Assembly (NCBI GenBank): GCA_012513825.1
Contig: JAAZBL010000480.1
Span: 1 to 37,279, forward strand
Direction: 5' to 3'
DNA length: 37,279 nucleotides
Source of the DNA: Limnobacter sp.
GTDB taxonomy: Bacteria > Pseudomonadota > Gammaproteobacteria > Burkholderiales > Burkholderiaceae_E
Of the stretch, positions 10,720 to 20,241 are shown piece after piece. The first letter of the stretch is position 1, and each line of letters begins with the position of its first letter. The translations under genes were made by a program, and so were the position numbers. The notes beneath the pieces were generated by a model. That model was not told where the DNA came from. It made no database searches and saw nothing but the letters and a program-made list of their open reading frames with translations.

Positions 10720-11046
10720 TCAGAACGGCAGCTTGAAGCCGGGCGGCAGGCCCATGCCGGCCGTCATCGCGCCCATCTTCTCGCTCGCGGTCTGCTCGGC
10801 CCGGCGCAGCGCGTCGTTCATCGCGGCGACGACGAGGTCCTCGAGCATCTCCTTGTCGTCGCTCATCAGGCTCGGATCGATGCTGATCCGTTTGACGTCG
10901 TTGCGGCAGGTCATCGTGACCTTGACGAGTCCGGCGCCGGACTGGCCTTCGACCTCGATCGAGGCCAGCTGCTCCTGCGCCTTCTTCATGTTTTCCTGCA
11001 TCTGCTGGGCCTGCTTCATCAGGCCAGCCAGTTGTCCCTTAAGCAT
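10720..11046 (-). CDS. ybaB: YbaB/EbfC nucleoid-associated protein
   Basis: This is a small DNA-binding dimer found beside dnaX and recR in most bacteria. The ATG at 11046 follows AGGAG by about eight bases and gives 108 residues: a Lys/Gln/Met-rich N-terminal helix ([22 protein letters not shown]), then the beta-sheet part ([28 protein letters not shown]) and the helix [18 protein letters not shown]. Its start overlaps the dnaX stop by 8 bp, so translation is probably coupled. The longer ORF-track start lies within dnaX and is not used. Confidence 0.96.
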   Translation of the reverse strand: MLKGQLAGLMKQAQQMQENMKKAQEQLASIEVEGQSGAGLVKVTMTCRNDVKRISIDPSLMSDDKEMLEDLVVAAMNDALRRAEQTASEKMGAMTAGMGLPPGFKLPF

Positions 11047-12880
11047 GCGATTCTCCTGCGGGGGATTCGGGTTCGGCGAGCGGGCGCACCGAACCGGGAA
11101 CGATGGTGCCGCCGAAATCCTCGAGCAGCGACTGCACGAACGGATCGGCTTCGATCGCGGCCTGCGCGTCGGCCAGATCCTCCGCGCGGCGGCGGCTCGC
11201 CACGACCGCGGCGGTCGGTCCGACCACGGCGCCGACTTCGACGGCAAGCCGGACCTCGCGCCCGAAATGCCGGCTGAGCGCCTCGCGCGCCCGGTTCACG
11301 GTCGAGGCCTCGGCCAGCGGACGGATCGGCACCCGCACGCGGAACTGCAGGCCTTCGTGCCCGATCAGTTCGCTCTGGCGCAGGAACTGCGCGGCCATGC
11401 CGCCCGCCTGCACGCGCTCGACCAGCGCCGGCCAGTCGCCGTCGAAACCGTCGGCCGGGTCGGCCGACGCGGTCGTCCCTGATCGCGATTCGGGCGGCCG
11501 CGATTCGGGCGGCCGCGATTCGGGCAGCCGCGATTCGGGCGGCCGCGAAATCGGGGCGGCCGGCGCGGCAGCCGGGATGCCCGGCGCGCGCGCGGCCACC
11601 GGCGGCGGCGGGGCCGCGCGGCCTGCCTGCGCCGTCCTCCGGGCGTCGGGAACGGGCCGCGAATCCGGAGCGGGCCGCGAGTCGGGCGCGGGCCGCGAGA
11701 GCGCTGCCCGCACGCCCGCCGTCGAAACCGCGCGCGAGCCCGCCGGCACCTGGAGCGCCTGCGCGCGGGCACGCGGCGCGCCGACCGCCGCCCCATCGCC
11801 GCCGTCGTCCGGACGGAACGCGAGCATCCGCAGCAGCGTCATCGTGAAACCGGTGTGCGGGTCGGGGGCGAGCGGCAGGTCGCGCTGGCCATGGATCGCG
11901 ATCTGGTAGTGGACCTGGACCTCTTCGGGCGACAACTGCGCGGCCAGCCGCGCGAGCAGCGCCTCGTCTTCGCCGGGCACGGGCACGCGTGCCTGCACCA
12001 GCGCGATCCGCTGCATCAGCATCGCGAGTTCGGCCAGCGCCGGTTCGAACGGGACGTTGGTCTCGAGCATCGCATCGGCCTGCGCGACCAGCGCGACGCC
12101 GTCGCGCGCGAGCAGCGCGTCGACGATGCGTTCGAGGTGCGCGCGATCGACGACGCCGAGCATCTCGCGCACGGTGGCCTCGGTCGGCTCGCCGCCCGCA
12201 AAGGCGATCGCCTGGTCGAGCAGCGACAGCGCATCGCGCATGCTGCCGGCGGCCGCCCGGCCGATCTGCTCGAGCGCGCCCGGTTCGCAGCCGACCCCCT
12301 CGGCCTGCAGCACCCGCTGCAGATGCCCGGCCACGAGCGCCGGCGGCATGTTCTTCAGGTTGAACTGCAGGCAGCGCGACAGCACGGTGACCGGCACCTT
12401 CTGCGGATCCGTCGTGGCCAGCACGAACACGACGTGCGGCGGCGGCTCCTCGAGCGTCTTGAGCATCGCGTTGAACGCGTGGTTGCTCAGCATGTGCACT
12501 TCGTCGATCACGTAGACCTTGTAGCGGCCGACGGTCGGTGCATAGACGGCGTTCTCGAGCAGCTGCGTCATTTCGTCGACGCCGCGGTTCGAGGCTGCGT
12601 CGAGCTCGATGCAGTCGACGAAGCGTCCGGCGTCGATGCCGGCACAGGCGGCGCAGCCGCCGCAGGGTTTCGAGCCGACGCCGGTCTCGCAGTTCAGCGC
12701 CTTGGCCAGGATCCGTGCGATCGTCGTCTTGCCGACGCCGCGGGTGCCGGTGAACAGGTAGGCGTGATGCAGCCGGCCCGTGTCGAGCGCGTGCGCGAGC
12801 GCGCGCACGACGTGTTCCTGGCCGACCAGCGAACCGAAATCGCGGGGGCGCCACTTGCGGGCGAGCGCCTGGTGGTTCAT
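11039..12880 (-). CDS. dnaX: DNA polymerase III gamma/tau subunit
   Basis: DnaX is the clamp-loader ATPase and, as tau, the organiser of the replicase. The ATG at 12880 gives [20 protein letters not shown] and 613 residues. Domains in order are: AAA+ ATPase with Walker [10 protein letters not shown], a four-cysteine zinc module ([16 protein letters not shown]), DEVHMLS as Walker B, sensor 1 [10 protein letters not shown] and sensor 2 [14 protein letters not shown]; the oligomerisation domain to ~residue 370; a Pro/Arg/Ser-rich linker (~390-470) built of tandem repeats; and a C-terminal tau domain from ~475. I see no A-rich slippery site of the E. coli type, so only the full-length form is supported. 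The 4.5S RNA gene lies just upstream. Confidence 0.96.
   Translation of the reverse strand: MNHQALARKWRPRDFGSLVGQEHVVRALAHALDTGRLHHAYLFTGTRGVGKTTIARILAKALNCETGVGSKPCGGCAACAGIDAGRFVDCIELDAASNRGVDEMTQLLENAVYAPTVGRYKVYVIDEVHMLSNHAFNAMLKTLEEPPPHVVFVLATTDPQKVPVTVLSRCLQFNLKNMPPALVAGHLQRVLQAEGVGCEPGALEQIGRAAAGSMRDALSLLDQAIAFAGGEPTEATVREMLGVVDRAHLERIVDALLARDGVALVAQADAMLETNVPFEPALAELAMLMQRIALVQARVPVPGEDEALLARLAAQLSPEEVQVHYQIAIHGQRDLPLAPDPHTGFTMTLLRMLAFRPDDGGDGAAVGAPRARAQALQVPAGSRAVSTAGVRAALSRPAPDSRPAPDSRPVPDARRTAQAGRAAPPPPVAARAPGIPAAAPAAPISRPPESRLPESRPPESRPPESRSGTTASADPADGFDGDWPALVERVQAGGMAAQFLRQSELIGHEGLQFRVRVPIRPLAEASTVNRAREALSRHFGREVRLAVEVGAVVGPTAAVVASRRRAEDLADAQAAIEADPFVQSLLEDFGGTIVPGSVRPLAEPESPAGESHA
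11486..11545. repeat. 15-bp tandem repeat, four units, in the dnaX linker
   Basis: The unit CGATTCGGGCGGCCG repeats four times with one substitution. On the coding strand it gives a pentapeptide repeat of the type [10 protein letters not shown], at about DnaX residues 445-465. A further degenerate unit follows. Confidence 0.9.
11649..11702. repeat. 18-bp tandem repeat, three units, in the dnaX linker
   Basis: Three 18-bp units sharing the core CGGGCCGCGA encode the hexapeptide repeat [18 protein letters not shown] at about DnaX residues 393-410. Its unit length differs from the nearby 15-bp array. Confidence 0.8.
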
Positions 12881-12964
12881 CGGGAAACGGACTCGGCTAA
12901 GCGGCTTCGGACAAGGCGCGGGGACTCGGAGAGGCGCGGAGCACGGCCAAAGGGGAAAGTCGGT

Positions 12965-13062
12965 GGGCGAGCCGGAACCCCGGCACACATGGAGAAAGGC
13001 TGTGGCTGCTTCCTTCCGGACCTGACCAGTTTCACCCGACCACGCTGCGGGGAGGCCCGCCC
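12965..13062 (-). ncRNA. ffs: 4.5S RNA, signal recognition particle RNA (small bacterial type)
   Basis: The minus strand contains the highly conserved SRP RNA apical region GGTCAGGTCCGGAAGGAAGC, continuing AGCC, which includes the GGAAGC-type tetraloop and the Ffh-binding internal loops. Flanking arms close the hairpin: GGGCGGGCC at the 5' end pairs with GGCTCGCCC at the 3' end. This gives a ~98-nt RNA without an Alu domain, as in other Gram-negatives. It binds Ffh and directs nascent membrane proteins to FtsY. Ends are estimated from the pairing. A -10-like TAGAAT lies seven bases before the predicted 5' end. dnaX begins 84 bp downstream. Confidence 0.95.
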
Positions 13063-13069
13063 GGAACGG

Positions 13070-13075
13070 ATTCTA
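13070..13075 (-). promoter_or_regulatory. -10 box for the 4.5S RNA
   Basis: The minus strand reads TAGAAT, with seven bases between it and the predicted RNA 5' end, the normal distance from a -10 hexamer to the start. The -35 region is GC-rich and has no good match. Confidence 0.55.
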
Positions 13076-13130
13076 ACAGCCGTGGACCGGCCTTCGCCGG
13101 CCGCCCCGGGAGGGCCGCCGGACCCGGCGC

Positions 13131-13136
13131 TATGAT
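13131..13136 (+). promoter_or_regulatory. -10 box for trxA
   Basis: TATGAT lies 40 bp before the trxA ATG in a GC-rich, gene-free stretch. No good -35 hexamer is visible. The promoter would diverge from that of the 4.5S RNA. Confidence 0.45.
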
Positions 13137-13176
13137 ATGGTTTTTGCGACCGATGCAGTCCCCCGCTGGAGCACGA

Positions 13177-13497
13177 ATGACGATTCAACACGTAACCGAC
13201 GCTTCCTTCGAGCAGGAAGTCCTGAAGTCCGACGCGCCGGTCCTCGTCGACTACTGGGCAGAATGGTGCGGCCCCTGCAAGATGATCGCGCCGATCCTCG
13301 ACGAGGTCGCCCGCGACTACGGCAGCAAGCTGCGGGTCGTCAAGGTCAACGTCGACGAAAACCAGTCGGTCCCGAGCAAGTACGGCATTCGCGGCATTCC
13401 CACGTTGATGCTGTTCCGCGACGGCGAGGTCGTCGAGACCAAGGTCGGCGCGCTGTCGAAGTCGCAGCTCACGCAACTTCTGGACAGCCATCTCTGA
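13177..13497 (+). CDS. trxA: Thioredoxin 1
   Basis: Thioredoxin is a cytoplasmic disulfide reductase for ribonucleotide reductase, PAPS reductase and many proteins. The 106-residue protein has the WCGPCK active site (C31 and C34), the preceding VLVDYWAE strand and the cis-proline loop [12 protein letters not shown] choose the ATG at 13177 because GGAG lies six bases upstream and the product matches the standard length; the ORF-track start at 13132 adds a segment with no family match and overlaps the -10. The trxA-rho order is widespread in proteobacteria. Confidence 0.97.
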   Translation: MTIQHVTDASFEQEVLKSDAPVLVDYWAEWCGPCKMIAPILDEVARDYGSKLRVVKVNVDENQSVPSKYGIRGIPTLMLFRDGEVVETKVGALSKSQLTQLLDSHL

Positions 13498-13767
13498 TTC
13501 GTTGTAAAGTCGCGCCGCCGGTTTCCCGGCGGCCGCAGGGGACCGAACCGCCCTCCGGACTGCCCCGGACCGGCGCGGCAAGGGCCTCCGGCAGTGACCG
13601 CACCTCCCGGTCAGCGCCTGCCTCTGTCGACCGACAGGGTCGCCACGGCCCTGGAGCAGACACCCCGGTACTGACCAGCTGACGGCGGATTCCCGCCGCG
13701 ACCACCTCACACACCTTCGTCCCGACCATCGGTCCTGTCTACGCCCCCGAGGGCGAGCCCGAACTCC
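13498..13767 (+). promoter_or_regulatory. Structured, C-rich leader of rho
   Basis: This 270-bp non-coding stretch holds a perfect 8-bp stem with a 4-nt loop (GCCGCCGG-TTTC-CCGGCGGC, 13514-13533) and a second stem CGGCGG-ATTC-CCGCCG (13683-13698). Between and after them are C-rich, G-poor runs, especially 13700-13760, which look like Rho-binding (rut-type) RNA. In E. coli, rho limits its own expression by termination in its leader. The same logic is plausible here but is inferred from composition. No conserved small ORF is evident. Confidence 0.5.
13514..13533 (+). terminator. Strong hairpin 16 bp after trxA
   Basis: This perfect 8-bp GC stem with loop TTTC is placed where trxA transcription could be stopped or attenuated before rho. 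It lacks a T-run downstream, so it may instead be a processing or leader structure. Confidence 0.45.
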
Positions 13768-15036
<1,269 letters not shown>

Positions 15037-15054
15037 CGGCTCGAGCCTGATCCG

Positions 15055-15663
15055 ATGCCTGTCTTGACGCCGTTCATCCGCTCGCTGATCCTCGCGAACG
15101 TCGTCGTCTTCCTGCTGCAGGGGCTGCTCGGCCCGGTGCTGATCTACTGGTTCGCGCTATGGCCCGGCCGCTTGACCGAAGTGCTCACGACGCCGTGGAC
15201 GCTGGTCAGCTACAGCTTCCTGCACGGCGGGCTGATGCACCTGGCCTTCAACATGTTCGCGATGTGGATGTTCGGCTCGGACCTCGAGCGGGTCTGGGGC
15301 GCGAAGCGGCTGGCCCTGGGCTACTTCGTCGGCGTCGTGACCGGTGCGATCGCGCAGATCGTCTTCGGTGCGCTGTTCGGCGCCCCGGGCGCACCGATCG
15401 TCGGTGCCTCGGCCGGCGTCTTCGCGGTGCTGCTGGCCTACGCGATCGTGTTCCCGCACCGCACGATCATGCTGCTGATTCCGCCGATCCCGATGCCGGC
15501 GCGCGTCTTCGTCGGCCTGTATGCGGGCCTCGAGCTGTTCCTCGGCGTGACCGGCACGCAGAGCGGCGTCGCGCACTTCGCCCACCTGGGCGGGCTGCTC
15601 GGCGGCTGGATCGCCTGGCGCTACGGCAGCAGCGCGGGCGCGGGCTGGGGTCGGCGACGCTGA
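15055..15663 (+). CDS. Rhomboid family intramembrane serine protease
   Basis: This 202-residue polytopic membrane protein has about six hydrophobic helices. It carries the rhomboid catalytic pair: the serine in GASAG (S119) and the histidine in the last helix, HFAHLGGLLGG (H177). The conserved L1-loop/TM2 features HGGLMHLAFNMFAMWMFG are also present. Rhomboids cleave single-pass membrane proteins within the bilayer; the substrate here is unknown. It starts 18 bp after rho and is likely read from the same transcript. The C-terminus is short and basic (GWGRRR). It converges with the DUF2189 gene. Confidence 0.92.
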   Translation: MPVLTPFIRSLILANVVVFLLQGLLGPVLIYWFALWPGRLTEVLTTPWTLVSYSFLHGGLMHLAFNMFAMWMFGSDLERVWGAKRLALGYFVGVVTGAIAQIVFGALFGAPGAPIVGASAGVFAVLLAYAIVFPHRTIMLLIPPIPMPARVFVGLYAGLELFLGVTGTQSGVAHFAHLGGLLGGWIAWRYGSSAGAGWGRRR

Positions 15664-15721
15664 ACGACGGACTGCGGCCGGTCCCCCGAAGCGGTTCGCT
15701 ACACCGGTCTCCGAAAGCAGG

Positions 15722-16537
15722 TCAGGACTCGACGAGATCCCTGTACGCGTGCCAGGTCGCGTGCCCGAGCAGCGGCAGCAGCACCACCATGCCGACCAGC
15801 ATCGTCGCGAAGCCGACCGCGACCAGCGCCACGATCAGCGCTGCCCAGACGAGCTTCGCCGCCGGGTTCGTCCCGATCGCCTTCACGCTGGTGGCCATCG
15901 CGGTCGCCGCATCGACGTCGCGGTCGACCAGCATCGGCGCCGCGATCGCGCTGACCGAGAACACGACGACCGCCATCGCCGCACCGATCAGCATCCAGGC
16001 CGCCGCCAGCGCCAGGTAGTTCCCGGACAGGAATACGTCGCTCAGGAAGGTGGGCAGGCCGGGAGCGGTGCCGCCATAGAGCAGCGCGAAGACGATCGCC
16101 GACATGCGCTCCCAGGCGATCGCCGTCAGGCCCATCATGGCCGCATAGAGCCCCATCGCGCCGCCGTTGCGCCGCCACGCCCGCAGCGAGTCGCCGAAGC
16201 CGACCGTTGCCCCGGTCTCGTGCCGTCGGCTGATCTCGTAAAGCCCGGCGGCGACCAGAGGCCCGACCAGCAGGAAGCCGAAGACGGCCGACGGAAACAG
16301 GTACGGCGAACTGCGCGCCAGTTGCAGCACCAGCAGCCCCAGCAGTGCGAAGACGAGGCCGTGGGCGAAACTCGCCGTCGGCGCACGGGTCAGGTCGTCC
16401 CAGCCGCGTGCAAGCCAATGGAACGGACGCCCGGCGCCGACCTGGCGAATGACCGGAAGGTCGAAGTGACGGTCGAGCCCCGTCGCGGGCCGATCGAGCC
16501 CGGTCTCGGGCTCGCGGTAGTTTGCCGTGAGTGCCAT
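15722..16537 (-). CDS. DUF2189 family integral membrane protein
   Basis: The 271-residue membrane protein has a ~35-residue cytoplasmic N-terminus and then about six hydrophobic segments. It matches the DUF2189 layout: VGAGRPFHWLARGWDDL, then SFAHGLVFALLGLLVL, GPLVAAGLYEISRRHE, SVSAIAAPMLVDRDVDAATAMATSV and the ending LLGHATWHAYRDLV. The function of the family is unknown. I use the ATG at 16537 (MALTANYREPE); the ORF-track start adds 43 non-conserved residues. Its promoter region faces that of rpmE2, and a -10-like TATACT lies at 16610-16615 on the minus strand without a good -35. Confidence 0.85.
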   Translation of the reverse strand: MALTANYREPETGLDRPATGLDRHFDLPVIRQVGAGRPFHWLARGWDDLTRAPTASFAHGLVFALLGLLVLQLARSSPYLFPSAVFGFLLVGPLVAAGLYEISRRHETGATVGFGDSLRAWRRNGGAMGLYAAMMGLTAIAWERMSAIVFALLYGGTAPGLPTFLSDVFLSGNYLALAAAWMLIGAAMAVVVFSVSAIAAPMLVDRDVDAATAMATSVKAIGTNPAAKLVWAALIVALVAVGFATMLVGMVVLLPLLGHATWHAYRDLVES

Positions 16538-16642
16538 GATGCAGGGACCTCTCGCACGGGTGGACACTGAAGCGCGCCAGGGATACGACGGGCGCGACGG
16601 CTCGATTTCAGTATAGTCCGCCGCCTTTCGGCCGGCGAGAGC

Positions 16643-16672
16643 TTGCCAGCAGGCCCGAAAATTCAATAAAAT
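16643..16672 (+). promoter_or_regulatory. Sigma-70 promoter for rpmE2
   Basis: TTGCCA (16643-16648) and TAAAAT (16667-16672) each match five of six consensus bases and are separated by 18 bp. The predicted leader to the rpmE2 ATG is about 85 nt. Confidence 0.6.
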
Positions 16673-16763
16673 GGCGGGCTTTGCTGGACGGATTCGCTCG
16701 CATTCCGGTGCGCGCCCATGGTGGGCGCGCCGCGGCGGCCGGCCCGCCCCAGGAGGTCACTCG

Positions 16764-17021
16764 ATGAAAGAAGGCATTCACCCCAACTATCGTGAAGTCG
16801 TGTTCCAGGACATGGCGAGCGACTTCCGGTTCATCACGCGCTCGACGGTCTCGACCCGCGAGACGACCACGATCGACGGCAAGGAATACCCGCTGTTCAA
16901 GCTCGACGTCAGCTCGGAGTCTCATCCGTTCTATACCGGCGCGCAGCAGCGCGTGAACGAAGCCGGTCGCGTCGAGAAGTTCCGCCAGAAGTTCGCACGC
17001 TCCGGCAGCAAGGCGGGCTGA
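16764..17021 (+). CDS. rpmE2: 50S ribosomal protein L31 type B
   Basis: This is a large-subunit ribosomal protein that bridges the subunits. The ATG at 16764 follows AGGAGG by seven bases and gives 85 residues beginning [20 protein letters not shown]. The zinc-binding cysteines of the type A protein are absent (there are no cysteines at all), and the C-terminus is longer, which identifies the zinc-independent type B paralogue. In other bacteria type B is often induced under zinc limitation through Zur. I do not see an obvious Zur-box palindrome upstream, so it may be constitutive here. Two hairpins follow the stop. Confidence 0.96.
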   Translation: MKEGIHPNYREVVFQDMASDFRFITRSTVSTRETTTIDGKEYPLFKLDVSSESHPFYTGAQQRVNEAGRVEKFRQKFARSGSKAG

Positions 17022-17031
17022 TTTCCCGCTC

Positions 17032-17056
17032 GGGTTCGTCCACGGACGAACCCTTT
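17032..17056 (+). terminator. First hairpin after rpmE2
   Basis: GGGTTCGTC and GACGAACCC form a perfect 9-bp stem around CACG, followed by TTT. Only eleven bases separate it from the rpmE2 stop. Confidence 0.6.
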
Positions 17057-17073
17057 CGGCTCGTTCCGGAAAA

Positions 17074-17097
17074 GGGCAGCGCTTGCTGCCCTTTTTT
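17074..17097 (+). terminator. Intrinsic terminator after rpmE2
   Basis: GGGCAGC-GCTT-GCTGCCC is a perfect 7-bp stem followed directly by six T residues, a textbook Rho-independent terminator. It isolates rpmE2 from the glycosyltransferase gene that starts 25 bp later. Confidence 0.92.
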
Positions 17098-17122
17098 CGT
17101 GGCCGTCCCGTAAGGTTCGCGC

Positions 17123-18871
17123 ATGCGCCCGTTCATGGTCACCGACATCGAGGCCGGCAAGCTGCCCCGCTGGGGGCTGTTCCTGCTGTGCCTGCTGTAC
17201 GTGGTGCCCGGACTCGTCGGGCGCGACCCGTGGCGCACCAACGATGCGGCCGGCTTCGGCGTCGCACTGACGATGAGCCGCGGCACGCTGGCCGACTGGC
17301 TGATGCCGAACATCGCCGGCCTGCCGACGCCGGCCCAGGGGCCGCTGCCGTACTGGATCGACGCGACGTTCGCGCGGATCGCAAGCTGGCTGCCGACGGC
17401 AGGACTGCTGACCGAGCACCTCGCCGTGCGCATCGCGACCGGGCTGATGCTGACCGCCACGCTTTCGCTGGTCTGGTATGCGAGCTATGCGCTTGCGCGG
17501 CGACCGGGGGTACAGCCTTCGGATCCGTTCGGCGCCTCGGCAGGCAGCGTGGACTTCGGCCGGGCCATCGCCGACTCGACGCTGCTGGTCCTGATGGCGA
17601 CCTTCGGTCTGCTGGCCCGCGTGCACGAAACCACGGGCAACGTCGCGCAACTGGCCTGGATCGCCGCGTTTCTCTACGGTTGCGCGAACGCGCTCGAACG
17701 CCCCGAACGCGGCGGCGCGATCGCCGGCGCGGCGATCGCCGCAACGTCGATGTCGCACGGATTGCCGCTGGCCTTCGCGCTGGCCGCCGTTCTGGTCGCA
17801 TTGCCTTTCGCGGTGCGGGCATTCCGGCTGGTCGGCGGCAGGCGCATCCTCGCCGCCGCAGCGCTACCGGCCATCGTCGGCAGCCTGGCCTGGCCGCTGG
17901 TGCTCGGCGTCGGCGACGAGGCGATGCGCGCCCATCTGTCGGGATGGCTTCAGGCGCAGCAGGCGGCGGTCTCCGGTCCGGCCTCCGATGCCCTCACCTA
18001 CTTCGCCCGGACCACGCCCTGGTTCTACTGGCCGGCCTGGCCCGTCGCCACCTGGGCGATCTGGCGCTGGCGATCGCGCTGGAGCGAACCGGCGATCGCG
18101 CTGCCGCTGTTCGCGGCAGCCGCCTTCTCGCTGCTTGCGCTGATCGCGCCGGGCGGCGCCGAGCGCCTGCTGCTGCCCGCCACGCTGCCGATGGCGCTGC
18201 TGGCCGGCGTCGGACTGCCCACGCTCAGGCGCGGCATCGTCAGCCTGATCGACTGGTTCGCGGTGATGAGCTTCACGCTGTTCGGCATCGCGATCTGGGC
18301 CTGGTGGATCGCGCTGATGACCGGTGTCCCGCCGCGCATGGCCTATCGGGCATCCCGGCTGGCGCCCGGCTTCGAGCCGCCGCTCGTGCTGTTCGAGGTC
18401 GTGCTCGGCCTGCTGGCCACGCTGGCCTGGCTGGCGCTCGTGCGCTGGCGCATCTCGCGCCGGCCGCGGATGATCTGGCGGGCGATGGCGCTGTCCTGCG
18501 GCGGCCTGGTGCTCGCCTGGTTCCTGCTCATGACGCTGTGGCTGCCGGTGTTCAACGAACGCAATACCTACCGCGACGTCGCGCTCGGCCTGCAGCAGGC
18601 GCTGGCTTCGGCGCCCGACGAATGCGTGCGAACGCGCGACCTCGGACCGGCTCAACGCGCCAGCTTCCTCTACTTCGCGCGGCCGCGCTTCTCGGCCCAG
18701 GACGGCCACGATGGCGAGGCCTGCGGCTGGCTGCTGGTGCAGGATGACGGCCCGATTTCCCAGACCGTCTCGCCGGCGGTACCGGGCGCCGAATTCGTCT
18801 GGGAAGGCCGGCGCCGCGCCGACCGCAGCGAACGCTTCCGGCTGTATCGATTGCACGACGCGCACCGGTGA
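17123..18871 (+). CDS. GT-C type membrane glycosyltransferase (ArnT/PMT-like)
   Basis: This 582-residue protein has roughly a dozen hydrophobic segments. After the first transmembrane helix comes GRDPWRTNDAAGFGVALTM, which has the acidic/aromatic first-loop character of polyprenyl-phosphate-sugar-dependent GT-C enzymes (ArnT, dolichyl-phosphate-mannose transferases). A soluble C-terminal portion of ~110 residues follows the last helix. Such enzymes transfer lipid-linked sugars to lipid A, glycans or proteins on the periplasmic face. Donor and acceptor are unknown. The ATG at 17123 has AAGG upstream. Its end overlaps the MATE gene start by 4 bp. Family assignment is from architecture, without a decisive catalytic motif. 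Confidence 0.75.
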   Translation: MRPFMVTDIEAGKLPRWGLFLLCLLYVVPGLVGRDPWRTNDAAGFGVALTMSRGTLADWLMPNIAGLPTPAQGPLPYWIDATFARIASWLPTAGLLTEHLAVRIATGLMLTATLSLVWYASYALARRPGVQPSDPFGASAGSVDFGRAIADSTLLVLMATFGLLARVHETTGNVAQLAWIAAFLYGCANALERPERGGAIAGAAIAATSMSHGLPLAFALAAVLVALPFAVRAFRLVGGRRILAAAALPAIVGSLAWPLVLGVGDEAMRAHLSGWLQAQQAAVSGPASDALTYFARTTPWFYWPAWPVATWAIWRWRSRWSEPAIALPLFAAAAFSLLALIAPGGAERLLLPATLPMALLAGVGLPTLRRGIVSLIDWFAVMSFTLFGIAIWAWWIALMTGVPPRMAYRASRLAPGFEPPLVLFEVVLGLLATLAWLALVRWRISRRPRMIWRAMALSCGGLVLAWFLLMTLWLPVFNERNTYRDVALGLQQALASAPDECVRTRDLGPAQRASFLYFARPRFSAQDGHDGEACGWLLVQDDGPISQTVSPAVPGAEFVWEGRRRADRSERFRLYRLHDAHR

Positions 18872-20241
18872 TCCGGGATCTGCTCAGGCTCGCCTGGCCG
18901 GTCTTCATCGGCCAGGTCGCGGTGATGCTCAACGGCGTCATCGACACCGTGATGGCCGGTCGGCTGTCGGCGGTCGACATGGCCGCGATCGGACTCGGCG
19001 CGAGCATCTACATTTCGATCTACGTCGGGCTGATGGGAGTGCTGCTGGCGCTGATCCCGATCGCCGCCCAGCATTTCGGCGCGGGCCGCCTCGATCGCGT
19101 CGCGCACGCAACCAGCCAGGCCGTCTGGCTGGCCGTCGCGCTGTCGATCCCCGGTTGTCTCGCGCTGGGCTGGACGACGCCGTGGCTGCAGTTCGCCGAC
19201 GCGCCGCCCGAAGTCGCACAGGTCGCACGCGGCTACCTGTATGCGACGGCAGTCGGGCTGCCTGCCGCGCTGCTGTTTCGCGTGTTCTATGCGCTGTCGA
19301 ACGCGATCGCGAGGCCGAAGCTGGTCATGGCGATCAACCTGGCGGCGCTCGCGCTGAAGGTCCCGCTGAACGCGCTGTTCATGTACGGCTGGGTCAGTGC
19401 GTCGGGGCAGCCGATCGTCCCGGCGATGGGCGGGGCGGGCGCCGGCCTGGCCACCGCGATCCTGCAGTGGCTGTCGCTGCTGCTGGCACTGGCAGCCGTG
19501 CTCGCCGCGCCGACCTTCCGGCAACTGCGCATCCGTCGGCCCGGGCGCCCCGACTGGACGCAACTCGGCGAGCTGCTGCGGCTCGGCCTGCCGATCGGCG
19601 GCGCCTACCTGGTCGAGGTCACGTCGTTCACGTTCATGGCCCTGTTCCTCGCGCGACTCGGCGCGACCGTCGCGGCCGCCCACCAGGTCGCCGCGAATCT
19701 CGCCGCGCTGGCTTACATGGTGCCGATGGCGCTGGCCAATGCGACGAGCACGATGGTCGCGCAGTCGATCGGCGCCGGCAGCCGGCAGCGCGCGCAGGGC
19801 TATGGCCGCACCGGGCTGCTGCTGGCGACCGGCTTCGCCTGCATGGTCGCAGCCGGCCTGTGGGGCGGCCGGGACGCGATCGCCGGCGCCTATACGACCG
19901 ACGCGGCGGTGATCGCCGCGGCGGTGCCGCTGGTGGCGCTGGTCGCCGCATTCCACGTCTTCGACGCGCTGCAGACGACGGCGGCGTTCGTGCTGCGCGC
20001 GTACCGGATCACGGCGCTGCCGATGCTCGTCTATCTGGTCTGCCTGTGGGGACTCGGCCTCGGCGGCGGCTGGTGGCTGGCCTTCGGCGTCGGCAACAGC
20101 GACGCAGCGATCGCCGGCGCCGTCGCCGGCGCACGCGGCTTCTGGATCGCCGGCGGCTTCAGCCTGATGACGGCGACGCTGCTGATGCTGTTGATCGTGC
20201 GCGGTGTCTGGCGCAGCGACCGGGCGCCGTCCGCGGTCTGA
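18868..20241 (+). CDS. MATE family multidrug/Na+ antiporter (NorM-like)
   Basis: This 457-residue exporter has 12 predicted helices in two homologous halves. Family features include LLRLAWPVFIGQVAVMLNGVIDTVMAGRLS at the N-terminus and the counterpart LLRLGLPIGGAYLVEVTSFTFMALFLARLG opening the second half. LLALIPIAAQHFGAGR and MVAQSIGAG are the matching loops. It would expel cationic drugs or dyes in exchange for Na+ or H+. The GTG at 18868 overlaps the preceding stop (GTGA), so the two genes are translationally coupled. Its stop codon directly abuts the convergent orn stop with no spacer. Confidence 0.93.
   Translation: MIRDLLRLAWPVFIGQVAVMLNGVIDTVMAGRLSAVDMAAIGLGASIYISIYVGLMGVLLALIPIAAQHFGAGRLDRVAHATSQAVWLAVALSIPGCLALGWTTPWLQFADAPPEVAQVARGYLYATAVGLPAALLFRVFYALSNAIARPKLVMAINLAALALKVPLNALFMYGWVSASGQPIVPAMGGAGAGLATAILQWLSLLLALAAVLAAPTFRQLRIRRPGRPDWTQLGELLRLGLPIGGAYLVEVTSFTFMALFLARLGATVAAAHQVAANLAALAYMVPMALANATSTMVAQSIGAGSRQRAQGYGRTGLLLATGFACMVAAGLWGGRDAIAGAYTTDAAVIAAAVPLVALVAAFHVFDALQTTAAFVLRAYRITALPMLVYLVCLWGLGLGGGWWLAFGVGNSDAAIAGAVAGARGFWIAGGFSLMTATLLMLLIVRGVWRSDRAPSAV

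Noticed and set aside
11039-12880. Programmed frameshift producing the short gamma form of DnaX
   Set aside because: I looked for an A-rich slippery heptamer followed by a stem and found none; the gene is GC-rich throughout.
13498-13767. Known riboswitch class in the rho leader
   Set aside because: No conserved core of a riboswitch I can recognise is present; it is described only as a structured C-rich leader.
16538-16763. Zur box in front of the zinc-independent L31 gene
   Set aside because: I could not find a convincing AT-rich Zur palindrome; only a sigma-70-type promoter is supported.
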